The notes under the pieces were generated by a model that saw nothing but the letters and a program-made list of their open reading frames with translations, made no database searches and was not told where the DNA came from. A stretch of DNA of 64,000 nucleotides from Staphylotrichum longicolle. Taxonomy: Eukaryota; Ascomycota; Sordariomycetes; Sordariales; Chaetomiaceae. Position numbers and translations under genes: made by a program. Positions 39,627 to 51,002 of the stretch are shown piece by piece; positions within the stretch are counted from its first letter, which is position 1; every line of letters begins with the position of its first letter. Location of the stretch: NCBI GenBank assembly GCA_019096155.1, contig JAHCVI010000001.1, positions 12,549,243-12,613,242 on the forward strand, read 5' to 3'.

Positions 39627-40244
39627 GACTGGGGGGGTTGTGGAACCAGACTTGTTGCCCGGGCCTTTTCGCCCTTGGACATGAGAGAGCGGACTGGAAA
39701 TGGCGTGGACGTAGTTTGATTCTGGAAGGCCGGGAGTATGAACTGGGAGTGCTCGATAAATATAGCTAACCTAGGACTTGGTCAGGGTCGACATGGTCCC
39801 ATCTAAGAAAGCATGTGTTTATGTGATGACTTGGTATCTGATGGATCCACCTGGGATTCTTTGAGGCACGTCTTTTGTTAGAGCCACATGAGCATCTGAT
39901 GTGTTGGAACGATATCACAAGGCCGCCATGTTCACTTCGGCTTCGAGGAAAATCAGGGTCCACCGGAGTGCTCGCCTGCTGATTGAATGTGACACAAAAA
40001 CAAAGCTATCTACAAAACTCTACGCGCCCCCAAACAGAAATTCAACAGTACTAAGATGTCGTGACGTCGTAACCCGGATATCAACAGCAGCTCTGCCTCC
40101 CCTCTCACTCTCATGATCGTCATCATCATCAAGTATCGACAACCCATCCATGCCCCCCGACCCAAATATATACCGGTTCCCACCACAACTTGCAACCTTC
40201 TCCTATCCTCTTCCCTCTCCGCTCTCGCCGCCCCGTCGCATCCT
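39627..40244. other. intergenic
   Basis: Promoter side of the hypothetical gene and 3' flank of the MARVEL-type gene. Nothing recognised. Confidence 0.5.
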
Positions 40245-40941
40245 TCAAACATAAGCCCGATGGTGCGAGTGCGAACTCCTCCTGCTCCCGCTGCGGTGCC
40301 CGCTCCGGCTCCGGTGGCGGCTATGGCTGCGGTGGCGGCTGTGGCTGCGCCTCCGGGTCTCGACGTAGCGCCTCTCCGTCTTGACGGCGTGGTCGCCGTG
40401 GATCCACGCGAGCACGGCGGTGATGAAGAAGAAGACGCAGTTCATGATGCCGAGCGCGAAGCACGCCTTGAGCATGGCGCACGTCTTGTTGACGCTCACG
40501 TCGAACCCGGTCAGCCGCGCGCTGCCGAGGATGCCAAAGTCGACGTCGACGCTGGAGCCGGCCTGGACGGAGGCGCAGTCGGCGCGGGCGATGAAGCGCA
40601 GGTAGTAGACGCCGGCGATGAGGGCGCCGACGAAGGCGAGGTCGATCAGGGCGACGAACTGGGCGTTGGCGGACGAGCGGTGGTAGCTGAAGAGCGTGAA
40701 GATGGACCAGGCGAGGGCGAGCACCGAGACGATGAAGAGGAGCAGGATGTAGGTGGGCGTCATGACGTTGGACTCGAGGTGGATGTTGACGAACCAGGCG
40801 AGCATGCCCATGATGGGGATCTATGTTGGGGAGTGATTAGTGAACGGCAGAGGGGGGGGGGTGCATGCGGGGGTGAGTGAGACGTACCAGTGTGAGGATC
40901 TCGGCGAAGCGCCAAAAGGCGAACATGATTGCGAACATCAT
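40245..40941 (-). CDS. MARVEL-type four-TM protein with Ser/Arg/His repeat tail
   Basis: Two exons, 40888-40941 and 40245-40820, phase 0 over a 67-nt intron (GTACGT...AACATAG), giving 209 aa. The first exon supplies MMFAIMFAFWRFAEILTL, without which the protein would start inside TM1. Four membrane segments are visible: FAEILTL-IPIMGMLAWFV, YILLLFIVSVLALAWSIFTL, FVALIDLAFVGALIAGVYYL and GIMNCVFFFITAVLAWI. Two Cys lie in the extracellular-type loop between TM3 and TM4 (ADCASVQ and NKTCAM). That topology is the MARVEL-domain layout of fungal membrane-organising proteins. The C-terminal 40 residues are imperfect repeats of RSHSRHRS. The tail is strongly basic and probably cytosolic. Function unknown. 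Confidence 0.8.
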
Positions 40942-41938
40942 CTTGTTGCGTGTTGATGCGCCGCGCGCAGGGTCCGCGGGTAGTTTTTATTTGTGCTACC
41001 GCAGTTTGGATTGCACGAGGTTTGTGTGGGGGGTTGCTGTGTAGTTGATGATTGACTTTTAAACTGAGCAGTCAGGCTGCGGGCGCAATCTGTTGGGTTG
41101 GCGATGAGAAGAACCAGTCGGAATGGCTGGGTCGGGTGACCGACAGAGCCAAGTCTTTTTATTCGTGGCCAAACCCAGAACAGAACGCCTTCAGCCGCCC
41201 TCACTGCCAATCCTCCTGTTGGCGCAGCGCGGGATCAGTTCCCAGCCTCCAGGCAGTCGGGTTGGGTTGTGCAGTCCGTGCCTGTGTGCTGCCGTGTGTG
41301 TTGCTGTCGAACAACCTTCTCCTGGGCGAAGCGCACGTGGTTGAAGAACGGTCACACCTTGCACCAATCGGTAAGTGTTGCGGCCCTGACTGTCGGTGTG
41401 AATGTTGTCTTGTCGCAAAACCCTGATGACGTCTGCGCAGACCCGGGCAGTCCTCGTCGCAAACCTGCGTCCCTGAATGCAGGCAAGTGGGGTTGTTGGC
41501 AGGGGAACGGCAAGCAAAAGTCCAGGAACCGTGCCGCCAACCAAGAACAGAGAAAACGTGGCTCGGGCGATCTTGCAGTCAAAAAGCTCCAGAACCCTCT
41601 GGTGGTCTAGACAATGCGATTGTTTCCGAGAAGAAACATTCCTGGCCCCTTCTGCAGAAAAAGCGCATCTCGTCGTCTCTTGCGAAGCAGACGAAGCTGG
41701 AAATGCCGGGGGTTGGCGGCCCGACCAATCAACGTGTGATCTGGTTGCTCGGCACCGGCCCCGGTTTTTTTTCCAGAAATCGGGATGGCTGGTGTCACCT
41801 TCAAGCCCAAGGTGGTGTGGGAGGCATGCAGCTGTTCTCTGGAGGAGTGAGGAGAAAGATTCCAAGCTCAGCGACCAATAAAATAAACAGATGTGGTATT
41901 AGGTATCTTCAAAGAGGGAGTTAACGCCTAGTTGCCTC
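40942..41938. other. intergenic
   Basis: Promoter of the MARVEL-type gene and 3' flank of the large hypothetical. Nothing recognised. Confidence 0.5.
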
Positions 41939-44900
41939 TCAGTCCATCACGCCGAGCTCGTCAAAATCCCGAATCACCGGCCCCACATCTTCCGCGTCCG
42001 TATCGGACCCACCCCGATCCAACAACGGCCGATCAAACACCTCCCCGGCCGCCCCACCCGCTCCATCCGCCGTCGCCGCCGCCGCCGCCGCCGCCCGGCT
42101 TTTGCCCATGTATTCCTCCGGCCTGCGGTGCGGCACGACAAACGTCTCGCCGTCAATGTCGACCTCTTCGTCCAGCAGGTCGTCCAGCTCCGAAAAGGCA
42201 CCTCCGCCGCCCCCAACCCCGCCGCCGCCCCCGCCGTAGTGGGGATACCCATGGTCTCTGTTCCCCCGCTTGCCAGAATGCAGCTGCGTCGAGTAAGGAA
42301 ACCCCAGCGGCGGCAGCGCACCATGTACATACGGTGGCAGTCCCGGTGCCGTCCATTCGTGCTCCTCGACGACGGGCACTTTGGCCCTCCTCGCTGTCTC
42401 CCGCGGAGGCCGCCGTCCCGGCCTGGGCCCGCCCGCCGACGATGGCGGCCGCACGCTGCTCCCCGTGTCGCTTCCCGAGTACGACATCACGCTCGCGGCC
42501 GACGTCGCGCTGCTGAAGGGCGTGTACATGCCGCCGCCCCCGCCGATGAGCGACGGCGCGCGCGTGCTGCTGGCGCTGCGGATCGAGCCGCGGGTGCGCT
42601 GCGGGGGCATGCCGCGCGGGATGGGGAACGAGTAGTTCCGCCCGCCGCTGTGGTCGTAGCTAATGGGGCTGATGCCTTCCTCGGCCGAGTCCTCGGTGCC
42701 GCTGTTGGAGACGTCGCCGCCGGCGTTCCACGTCGCCGGCACGGTCCAGCAATGCGAGAGCTCGTGCGCCGCCTCGTGCGGGTTTGGGCGAGCCCCGCCG
42801 CTCGTCTTCCAGGGCGGCATCTTGACGCCCTTGAGGCGCGGCGAGAGATGGTACGAGACGCCGTCGCGGTAGCGGACGGTCGGTGCGTCGACCGAGACGC
42901 TCGCGAGGGTTTGCAAGATGCCGTAGATGAGCACCCAGCGGCCGCGCCGGGCCGTCGACGGGTCGACCTCGCCGACCTGGTCGCTCTTTTCGAACTTGCT
43001 GAAGGCGTCGACGAGGTTGGAGTGGGTGAAGTCCGAGCCGAGGATGCAGATGTTGGTTGCTTCCGTGTACGCCAGTTGGATGCGGCGCTCGACCGACCCT
43101 GCTCGCCCGTTCCCGTTGCCGCCCTGGGTGGCGGCGCCCGTCTTCCTGCTGAAGATGCCGCTGGCCGAGCTCTCCTTGGTCGGGTTGCCGGCCCCAGGCA
43201 GCGGCGGGATCGAGTCCGGGACAAGAGGATAGGGGTATGGAATGTGTGGGCATCGGTGCTTGTTGTCGAACTCGATGAGCATGTCGGTCAGGGGCAGATC
43301 CGGCGTGTCGGCCTCGAACCCTCTGTTCCCGCTCTCGCTCACCATCATCCACTTTCGGCTCGACCGTGTCTCAGACTCATCCCATACAATATCCCGATTG
43401 ACCAGGTAGTCGTACAAGGCTGCAAAGTCCCTCTGCAGGAGCTGTGCCACTGTCCTCGTCAGCCAGATGTCCTCATCTCCGCTCTCGGCCCCTGGAGTGC
43501 CAGCGGCAGGGTCCTCCGGCGGCGGCCACGCTCCGAACTCGCGAGTGTAGTACTGCACAAAGAATTGCTGCAGCCGGTCCATCGCCGCCTTGGCCGGAGC
43601 AGCGGCAACGGGCCCGCTTGCGCTCGCTGTCATCGCCACCGACGCCGGCCACATGTCGCTGTACTCAAACGTTGTCAGACGCTCCTCGGCGGCCTGAACA
43701 CGCAGCTGGGTCTCAAGGTTGGCACGCTCGAGGAGAGCTCGAGTTATGGGCGTGACATGCTTGAAGTCTGCACACGCTTCGAGCTGCGAGTACAAGCCGG
43801 CGCAGTGCAGGAAGCTCTCGCGCCAACCGTCCTCCCAGCGAACCTCCCTGCCTTCGCTCCATGCCAGGAGGCTTATGGCAGTGTCTGGGTCGTTACGCAC
43901 GTCGTCAATGCCGCGCGCGGAAAGGTAGTTGAGGATCGTGCCCACGTTATCGGTGCCAAGAGCCATCCATGACTCTAATCGAGCGTGTAGGTCGGTCAGT
44001 GCCTGGTAGAGAGCGAACCCGGCCAGCGATGCGTGGCAGAGCAGGGCGAACACATTGCGGGTGGTGATGTTGTACCGAAGCTGGTCGAGCACGGTCAGGT
44101 TGGTCGGCGTCGGAAAGTACATCTCGTACGAGATCTGTCCGTCCATTTCCCACATGCTGCTGCTTTCTGAACCAGGCGGTGTTAGCTGTCCCCCACGGCC
44201 AAAGGCCCCCGGTGCAAGGTGTTGCTGCTGCGCATGTAGACCTTGTCGTTGAAGCATGGGCGGAGCTCCCGCAGGCGACACAGGGATGTGCATGTCCGCT
44301 TCCGTCGAACCCTCCCGCAGGAGGGTTATCAGGAAACGAGATCCGGTCGCTTCGATAATGTGCGAAGACAGCCGGAACGAGGGCCGTGCAGGAGGAGACT
44401 GATCCCTGTAGTCGAGAAAGATGAGGACGTCGCCGTTTGGATCCCAGAGCTCGGGATCCTTCTTCAGCTTGTTCCACCGCTGCACAGGTCTTCCTCCGCC
44501 CACCCAGCGCTTGATTGACGGAGTGGCCGCTTCGGGCGCAGCCGTCGAGAGGGCCGATGGTGACGGTAACACCATGTCCCCCACCTCATCCCTCTGGGCA
44601 TCGGGTACACGGGGTGCATGTCGCTGATCCGCGGGCGAGATGGCGGGCTCATACCCGTCGCCCTGAACTTGAGGGCGCACACCAACAACCCGAGTCGGCC
44701 GTACAGTTGCGGATGACTCTGGCCTGAGGTCGAGAGCAGTTCCCGCATCGCCCTCCCTCCTTCCCTTCTTCTTGAAGGCAAAGGCCTTGGCCAGGCCCTT
44801 CCGCACGTCATCACTCTTCTTGTCCAGCACGCTCCTTAGGCCAGACTTCTCGATGCCGGATATGTCATCAGTCCTGATGGTTGGTCTTGTGGGGCGTCCG

Positions 44901-45226
44901 TATGCTGTGTCGTTGGGCCGCGCGTGGCCATGCGCAGTGCCTGGCCGTTCCCTCCTCGCGTCCAAGCTCGACTCGCTCTGGCTTCCGCTGCCCTCCTTCG
45001 CAAACTGCGAAGTGGCGCCATTGTGGTAAGCCAGCATGTCGGCCTCCAGAGCGCCCCTATCCCTCCGGCGTGCTTGGTCATGATGCGGGTTGGGTATGGG
45101 CTCGATGGGGTAGTCGTTGATGGTGGCATTGTCGGAACTGGCAACAGACTTGGCTCGCCCTCGGGATCCCCCAACGGATTTTGGTTCTGTGGCCTTCTTG
45201 CGCACGTAGGCGCTGCGACCAGACAT
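41939..45226 (-). CDS. large conserved fungal hypothetical protein
   Basis: Single exon, 1095 aa from the ATG at 45226 (MSGRSAYVRKK); the open frame extends 95 codons further upstream, but that part is low-complexity. Residues 1-240 are basic and disordered. A folded region begins at KRWVGGGRPVQRWNKLKKDPELWDPNGDVLIFLDY and continues through SSHIIEATGSRFLITLL, a layout that recalls a BTB-like start. A helical region (YNITTRNVFALLCHASLAGFALYQALTDLHARLESWM) and RDFAALYDYLVNRDIVWDESE follow. A second block holds ATNICILGSDFTHSNLVDAFSKFEKSDQ and GRWVLIYGILQTLASVSVD. The last 200 residues are Gly/Pro/Ser-rich with poly-Ala and end in FDELGVMD. I recall similar proteins across Pezizomycotina annotated only as conserved hypothetical. 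No catalytic motif seen. Confidence 0.85.
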   Translation of the reverse strand: MSGRSAYVRKKATEPKSVGGSRGRAKSVASSDNATINDYPIEPIPNPHHDQARRRDRGALEADMLAYHNGATSQFAKEGSGSQSESSLDARRERPGTAHGHARPNDTAYGRPTRPTIRTDDISGIEKSGLRSVLDKKSDDVRKGLAKAFAFKKKGRREGDAGTALDLRPESSATVRPTRVVGVRPQVQGDGYEPAISPADQRHAPRVPDAQRDEVGDMVLPSPSALSTAAPEAATPSIKRWVGGGRPVQRWNKLKKDPELWDPNGDVLIFLDYRDQSPPARPSFRLSSHIIEATGSRFLITLLREGSTEADMHIPVSPAGAPPMLQRQGLHAQQQHLAPGAFGRGGQLTPPGSESSSMWEMDGQISYEMYFPTPTNLTVLDQLRYNITTRNVFALLCHASLAGFALYQALTDLHARLESWMALGTDNVGTILNYLSARGIDDVRNDPDTAISLLAWSEGREVRWEDGWRESFLHCAGLYSQLEACADFKHVTPITRALLERANLETQLRVQAAEERLTTFEYSDMWPASVAMTASASGPVAAAPAKAAMDRLQQFFVQYYTREFGAWPPPEDPAAGTPGAESGDEDIWLTRTVAQLLQRDFAALYDYLVNRDIVWDESETRSSRKWMMVSESGNRGFEADTPDLPLTDMLIEFDNKHRCPHIPYPYPLVPDSIPPLPGAGNPTKESSASGIFSRKTGAATQGGNGNGRAGSVERRIQLAYTEATNICILGSDFTHSNLVDAFSKFEKSDQVGEVDPSTARRGRWVLIYGILQTLASVSVDAPTVRYRDGVSYHLSPRLKGVKMPPWKTSGGARPNPHEAAHELSHCWTVPATWNAGGDVSNSGTEDSAEEGISPISYDHSGGRNYSFPIPRGMPPQRTRGSIRSASSTRAPSLIGGGGGMYTPFSSATSAASVMSYSGSDTGSSVRPPSSAGGPRPGRRPPRETARRAKVPVVEEHEWTAPGLPPYVHGALPPLGFPYSTQLHSGKRGNRDHGYPHYGGGGGGVGGGGGAFSELDDLLDEEVDIDGETFVVPHRRPEEYMGKSRAAAAAAATADGAGGAAGEVFDRPLLDRGGSDTDAEDVGPVIRDFDELGVMD

Positions 45227-48200
45227 GGTCAAAGGCGTGCTGCTTGGGAGTGTATCAATCGACCGAGGGAGATGCAGGTGCGCTGGGCTGCGAGGAGTGT
45301 GCTTTACTCGCCCGAGGGATGGCAACAGTCCGAATGTGAAGCAGAATGGGGGACGCGTTGCCAGGTGTCCCGATGGCGAATTTTGGGCGTGTCTCTCGGC
45401 CGTGCTCGATAAGGGGGGTTGTGGTTGCTTTTTCCTTCCCGTGGCGGGGCTTTGTTGACTGCTGCCACCGACCTGGGATGAAGCCGATTGCCCAGATTCG
45501 AAGCAGGTCACACAGCAGCGGTGGCACCTGCAGACTCACTCACAAGGGCCGGAGTATTCGTTGTTGTTTGCCAGCTTCCCGGAGATCTGTCGACGAGTCG
45601 TTTGTCGGTGAAGCTGCCATAGCGAATCATGAGAGGGAGAAGAGATGTGATCAGGGAAATCCGCCGGGAGGCGGGAGGCATGACAGATGGTGGCAGCAAG
45701 GCGTCCTGTCTTTCTTCTTCTCCCTCAGCACCCGGCCCAGGTCCCTTGCCGGCTGCAAACAACCACGATGCAACGGCACGCTGGCCAAGGATCTGGACAC
45801 CAGTGACCGCAGGGGGGGGGGGGTAACGTTAACTAGCAGATGCACAGGGAAATAACGCCCAAAGTCTGGGACGAGACCCTGGATCTGCATACCATCACCT
45901 GCCGCCGGGGGCATGGCATCTGATAAGAGGGTATCAGTCCCAGAGTGCGCCATGGTATTGGAGGACGCGACCCCTGGGCCGATAGTGTTGGTGTCAGCCC
46001 TGCATGGCCTCTTCCTGGTCGCTGCATGGGCTCTGCATTGCTTGGGAGCAAAAAGAAAGTCGCGTTCTCATCCAGATGCGCCCTCATGGGAATTCGCACA
46101 TATTATCGACGGCGGTGAAACGGTGCTGCTGCTGTGCTCTGCACGGGAACCTGCGTTGTACCAGCGATTTGGAGGATGCGGAGGCCCTCCAATCTTCGAT
46201 GCTGCATTCATCACATTTCAAGAAGGCAGCAAACATCGAGGTCGAAGGGTCTCCGATTTCTCGCTTTGGGAAGCCGAAGCCCCACCCCACTCGTTGATTT
46301 CCATTGCGGGACCCCCACCCCCACAATCAACGCTCTCCAGCGCCTGGAACTTTGAAGGCTCAGCTTAGGTTCCCGAGGAGCGGAGGAGAAATCAATGCTC
46401 TGAATGGCATTGCCAACATTGATCGCGGTACTGGACGAAGAAAACGCTTTTCATTTTCTTCGCTTTTCTTTTTGTTTCTCATATCCTTCTGTCTGGACTG
46501 CTCCAGGACGCTCACCGCAAAATGCTCCGAGGACCGCCCAATCCAGAAACCGTGGCTTTGGTTCGGACCTTGCGAGGTGAGACCGGAACAAGCGGCCATG
46601 GTACCCGAAACCACTGCTTCGCTGCGCTCCCTGCGCTCCCTGCAACACGCCCAGGTGGTGCCCTGTTTCTGCTGCAGACCTTCGGAAGTAAAGGCTTGTT
46701 CGACGTGCACCATGAAACGATGATGCAACTTCAAAATAAGCTCGTCGACAAAGGATTCCGTGACACATAGTTATGATTCCCCGCGACTTGGCGTCCAACG
46801 GTGCCGATCTCGAGCGATCCAGAGCTGTGGATTCCTGGAACACGCGCGTGCGTCCCGATCCACAGTGACAAGGGCGGTTCTGAGGGTGACGCAGCATCTC
46901 TCATCTCTCTCCTCTGTCGGACGGGCAGAAAGAAAGTTGATGCATTGCCTCAATTGTGACTGACTCGATCGATGCCTTGTTGCTGCAGAAACTCGAAACA
47001 AGAACAGAGCCAGAAGACATCTGCCAGGGATCCAGGAGCTCACTGGCCCCTGTCCACCCATTTAGCGCTATCGTGGCTTTGACACTATCGCATGGCCACT
47101 TATCTCGAGCCAACAGGAATCGGCCTTGTCTAAAGTATTATCGAACGAACAACCTAAGCTGCTTCAGGAACCGCGGCAGCCGAACAACGCGACTGTTCCC
47201 GTCCGCTCCACAGGATTTGTCCTGCCGTTGACGTGAACTAAATGCCTACAGATCACCTCTGTGGTATCACTGGTACGCAGCGAGCACCTAGCCAAAGGCA
47301 TCCGGCCGCCTTATCAACCGGGATCAAACCATCAACCGTCGGCTTTGTGCTTTGTGCATTTTCGGGCAGGACCCCGACTGCCCAACAAACCCCCACGCGC
47401 CAGCATCCGATGGCATCTCGACGCCCCGTCGCGTGCCCGCTCCCAGCCGAGGAGGGACGATCATCACCGCGCCGGATCTCGTTGACTGCCCAGTGCAGTG
47501 GTTGTGCAAGGTGGTATCCCAACTGCGTGGACAACCTGACAACCACGTGGTGGATGGCCCAGACGGGACGTTGATGGCATGGATTTGATGCTACGCCTTT
47601 CCCATGTACACAGTTGCTGACGCTCCTGGACGGCCCCGCCCCCGGCTTGCTCGTCCTTCGCCTGGCCCGGCCCGAAGAGGATGCCCATCCCAGAGACATG
47701 CCCCCATCTCGGCGGTTTCCTATCGACGCTCACCACAATCCTCTCGTGCCATATCCCGCACCACCCCATTGCACTCTGGCAAGACCTTCAAGTCACGGAA
47801 TGACACGGGCAGCTTACTTGGTAATACCTAACTATCTCATTATCTGAAGAGTTGCTAGTGTTAGTAGTGTGTAGTCCAGTGGGGTAGGAACCCACCGACG
47901 GCCGCAGCGTCTTGTAACATGACCAACTGCCGGGCGGTGGCCTCTGTCAGGGAAGAAGGACACGGGTGCACCCACGGCAGCAACTCTGGGAACTCGTCGG
48001 GTGGTCCCGCCCGATCTCCTGGATCCGTGAGTCCGTGAGTCCGGATGAGAACGGGCATGCAGCAGCTCAGTCCCAGAGCGGAAAGCAATCGCGGGGGTAG
48101 CATGAGCAGGCCGGCACACACATGCCGGCAAGGAAGCTGAGGGGAGCAGCCCTGGGTCACATCCTAACCGCTTCTGATCCCCATCGCCGGTTGGGTTCCA

Positions 48201-48467
48201 CATTCGCCCCCCGATCCCGACTCCGCCAGTGGATCACGTCCCAGATAATCAAGATAAGCCTGGCACCGGCTTGCGGAGGCTTGGCATGGCCTCGCCTTTT
48301 TTAAAAGCCTGGTGCTGGGACACAAACCGTCGATGAGCTGGCAAGCATCAAAGAGCCAGTATCTCTTCGGCGGTTATTCTTGTTCTCCTCCTCCCGCTTA
48401 TCCTCCCATCTCCCCAGGTCCAGCAGGCTCACGACCGGGTCCGGCACCCCCTCCCCCCTTCGGCACC
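45227..48467. other. long gene-free stretch
   Basis: About 3.2 kb between the large hypothetical and the permease gene. I find only short frames with no coherent content on either strand, no tRNA and no recognisable transposon. A run of ten or more G occurs near 45811-45822. The last 500 bases are the permease promoter and leader. Confidence 0.5.
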
Positions 48468-50437
48468 ATGGATGAAGACCAGGCGCCCTCCCAGATCGTC
48501 CCCGAGCACGCTCCGAAGCGGACACTTGCCGACCGCATTCAACGCGTCAAGAAGGCATGCCTTACCAAAGAGGGCCTCGTCGGCAACTATGATTATGGCT
48601 TCCTCTTTCGCCCCAACCTCCCCTTCATGAAGAAGGCGGACAAGGCCCCGCCCTTCTTCGGCTTGAACGACCGCATGCCCATCGTGCTGGCTCTCATCCT
48701 CGGCTTTCAGCATGCGCTCGCCATGTTGGCGGGCATCATTACGCCGCCCATCATCATGGCAGGTGCCGGCGGCGTCAATCTCAACACCGAGCAGACGCAG
48801 TACTTGGTGTCGACCGCCCTGATCGTCTCTGGCATCCTGTCAGCCATCCAGATCACGCGGTTCCGCATCCTGAAGACGCCCTACTACGTCGGCACCGGTC
48901 TCATCTCGGTCGTCGGCATCTCCTTCGCCATCATCCCCGTCGCCTCGGGGGCGTTTAGCCAGATGTACGCCAACGGCTTCTGCCCGACCGCCGAGGATGG
49001 CACGCCGCTGCCGTGCCCCGACGCCTACGGCGCCATCCTCGGCACCGCCGCTGTCTGCTCGCTGCTCGAGATCCTCATCTCGTTCATGCCGCCCAAGGTC
49101 ATGCTGCGCATCTTCCCGCCCATCGTGACGGGCCCAACCGTCATGCTGATCGGCATCAACCTGATCGCGTCCGGCTTCAAGAACTGGGCCGGCGGCAGCG
49201 GCCTCTGCGCCGACGCGAACCCGCCCGAGTTCTTTGCCCTGTGCCCCAACATTGCCGCTCCGCATGCGCTCCCCTGGGGGTCGGCCGAGTATCTTGGTAC
49301 GTTTCTCTCTGGTCACCTACCCCTGACGCATCATCCCCTCTGACTGGATACTAACAAACCCCTCCAGGCCTTGGCTTCTCCGTCTTCTTGACCATCATCC
49401 TCTGCGAGCGCTTCGGCTCGCCCATCATGAAGTCCACCAGCGTCGTCATCGGCCTGCTGACCGGCTGCATCATCGCGGCAGCGTGCGGGTACTTTGACCG
49501 CTCCGGCATCGACTCGGCACCCGCGGTGTCCTTCATCTGGGTGCACACCTTCAAGCTCTCCATCTACGGCCCCCTGGTGCTTCCCCTGATGGCCGTCTTC
49601 ATCCTCTGCGCCTGCGAGTCCATCGGCGACATCACGGCCACGTGCGACGTGTCGCGGCTCGAGGTCGAGGGCAAGATCTACGAGTCCCGCATCCAGGGCG
49701 GCGTCCTGGCCGACGGCATCAACGGCATGCTCGCCGCGCTGGCCACCATCACGCCCATGACCACCTTTGCCCAGAACAACGGCGTCATCGCCCTCACCCG
49801 CTGCGCAAACCGCTCGGCCGGGTACTGCTGCTGGTAAGCCCAAACAGCCTCCCCTTTCATCCCCAAAAGCAAACTAACAACCCACCCCAGCTTCTTCCTC
49901 ATCACCGCCGGCATCTTCACCAAGTTCGCCGCCTCCCTCGTCGCCATCCCCTCCCCCGTCCTCGGCGGCATGACCACCTTCCTCTTCTGCGCCGTCGCCG
50001 TCTCGGGCATGGCCATCATCGCCAAGGGCGTCCCCTTCACCCGCCGCAACCGCTTCATCCTGACCGCGGGGCTCGCCCTCGGCTACGGCGCCACCCTCGT
50101 GCCCGACTACTTCGACCACGTCTTCACCTACGCCGGCGACAACAAGTCGCTGCAGGGCTTCCTCGACGCCATCGTGCTCATCATGGAGACCGGGTTCGCC
50201 GTCACGGCCGTGGTCACGGTGCTGCTGAACCTGACGCTGCCCGTCGAGATCGAGGATGCCGACGCGGTCGAGGGGCAGCAGGAGGGCCCGCGGTGTTGGT
50301 CAGGGGGGACAGCGGGAGCGGGATGGAGAGTCACGACGGGGGGAAGGAGGGGAAGGCGGTTTAGGAAGTCATGCGGAATGGTGTTTAGGGAGGCCTTGGT
50401 TTTTTTTTTTAATCTCCTGTTTTGTGTACGTGTTTGA
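48468..50437 (+). CDS. uric acid/xanthine permease, UapA-type (NCS2)
   Basis: Three exons: 48468-49296, 49368-49833, 49891-50437. Introns of 71 and 57 nt have TACTAAC and AACTAAC branch sites. 613 aa as read. Nucleobase-ascorbate transporter family (12-14 TM): H+-coupled uptake of uric acid and xanthine at the plasma membrane. Diagnostic parts: GFQHALAMLAG, PYYVGTGLISVVG, GPTVMLIGINLI, CESIGDITATCDVSR (the Glu and Asp of the substrate site) and FAQNNGVIALT with Gln412, matching UapA Gln408 of the family signature. These favour urate/xanthine over uracil or ascorbate. Oddity: past IEDADAVEG the frame as read runs through to an unlikely tail. Adding one G at the G run 50303-50308 would give GGDSGSGMESHDGGKEGKAV and a stop at 50364. 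The start follows ACC and precedes MDEDQAPSQ. Confidence 0.92.
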
Positions 50438-51002
50438 GTGTGTGGGATACCCTTTTTGCTGATGTTTTGGATACGAAGGACTTGGGTGCCTAGAGGTATA
50501 AGCTGTACATGTTGGATACCCTGTCTGTTGATGTATGAAGAGAATGATTGGAAGAGTCGGTTTCGAGCTCTCGCAGTGTTGATGAAGACGAATGTCCCCC
50601 TTGAGTGCATACAAGGCAACCATTCGTGTGCCGTTCAGTCTCTGGCGCGTGGTAGCCCCCTGCCGTTGCCTGAAGCCGCGGGCAGCAAGTCGGAAATCGA
50701 GTCAAAGAGCACTGTATGTCACTGGTAGTAGGAACGGCGACTTGACCTAACTGCTCACGTTGGGTGACCGTGGAGACGTTATTCCTCTCCTCCGGCCGGG
50801 ACATATCTCAAGACATGCTTGTCTAACTCATTACATTATTACTTGGCGATTTCTGCCGACGATATCTGCACTGGACCATCATATACACGTACCCTGCCTC
50901 ACCGGAGACCGCAGCCACCAGTCTATATAACCAACCAGTCCCTTCCCAACACCCTCTATTCATGAAATCCTCCGCTCATACCAATCCTCACGCATAAATT
51001 CC
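50438..51002. other. intergenic, convergent 3' ends
   Basis: Between the permease and LCB1 3' ends. Nothing recognised. Confidence 0.5.

Noticed and set aside
42128..43972. 614-codon + strand open frame opposite the large hypothetical
   Set aside because: Antisense shadow, Arg- and Val-rich with no coherent motif.
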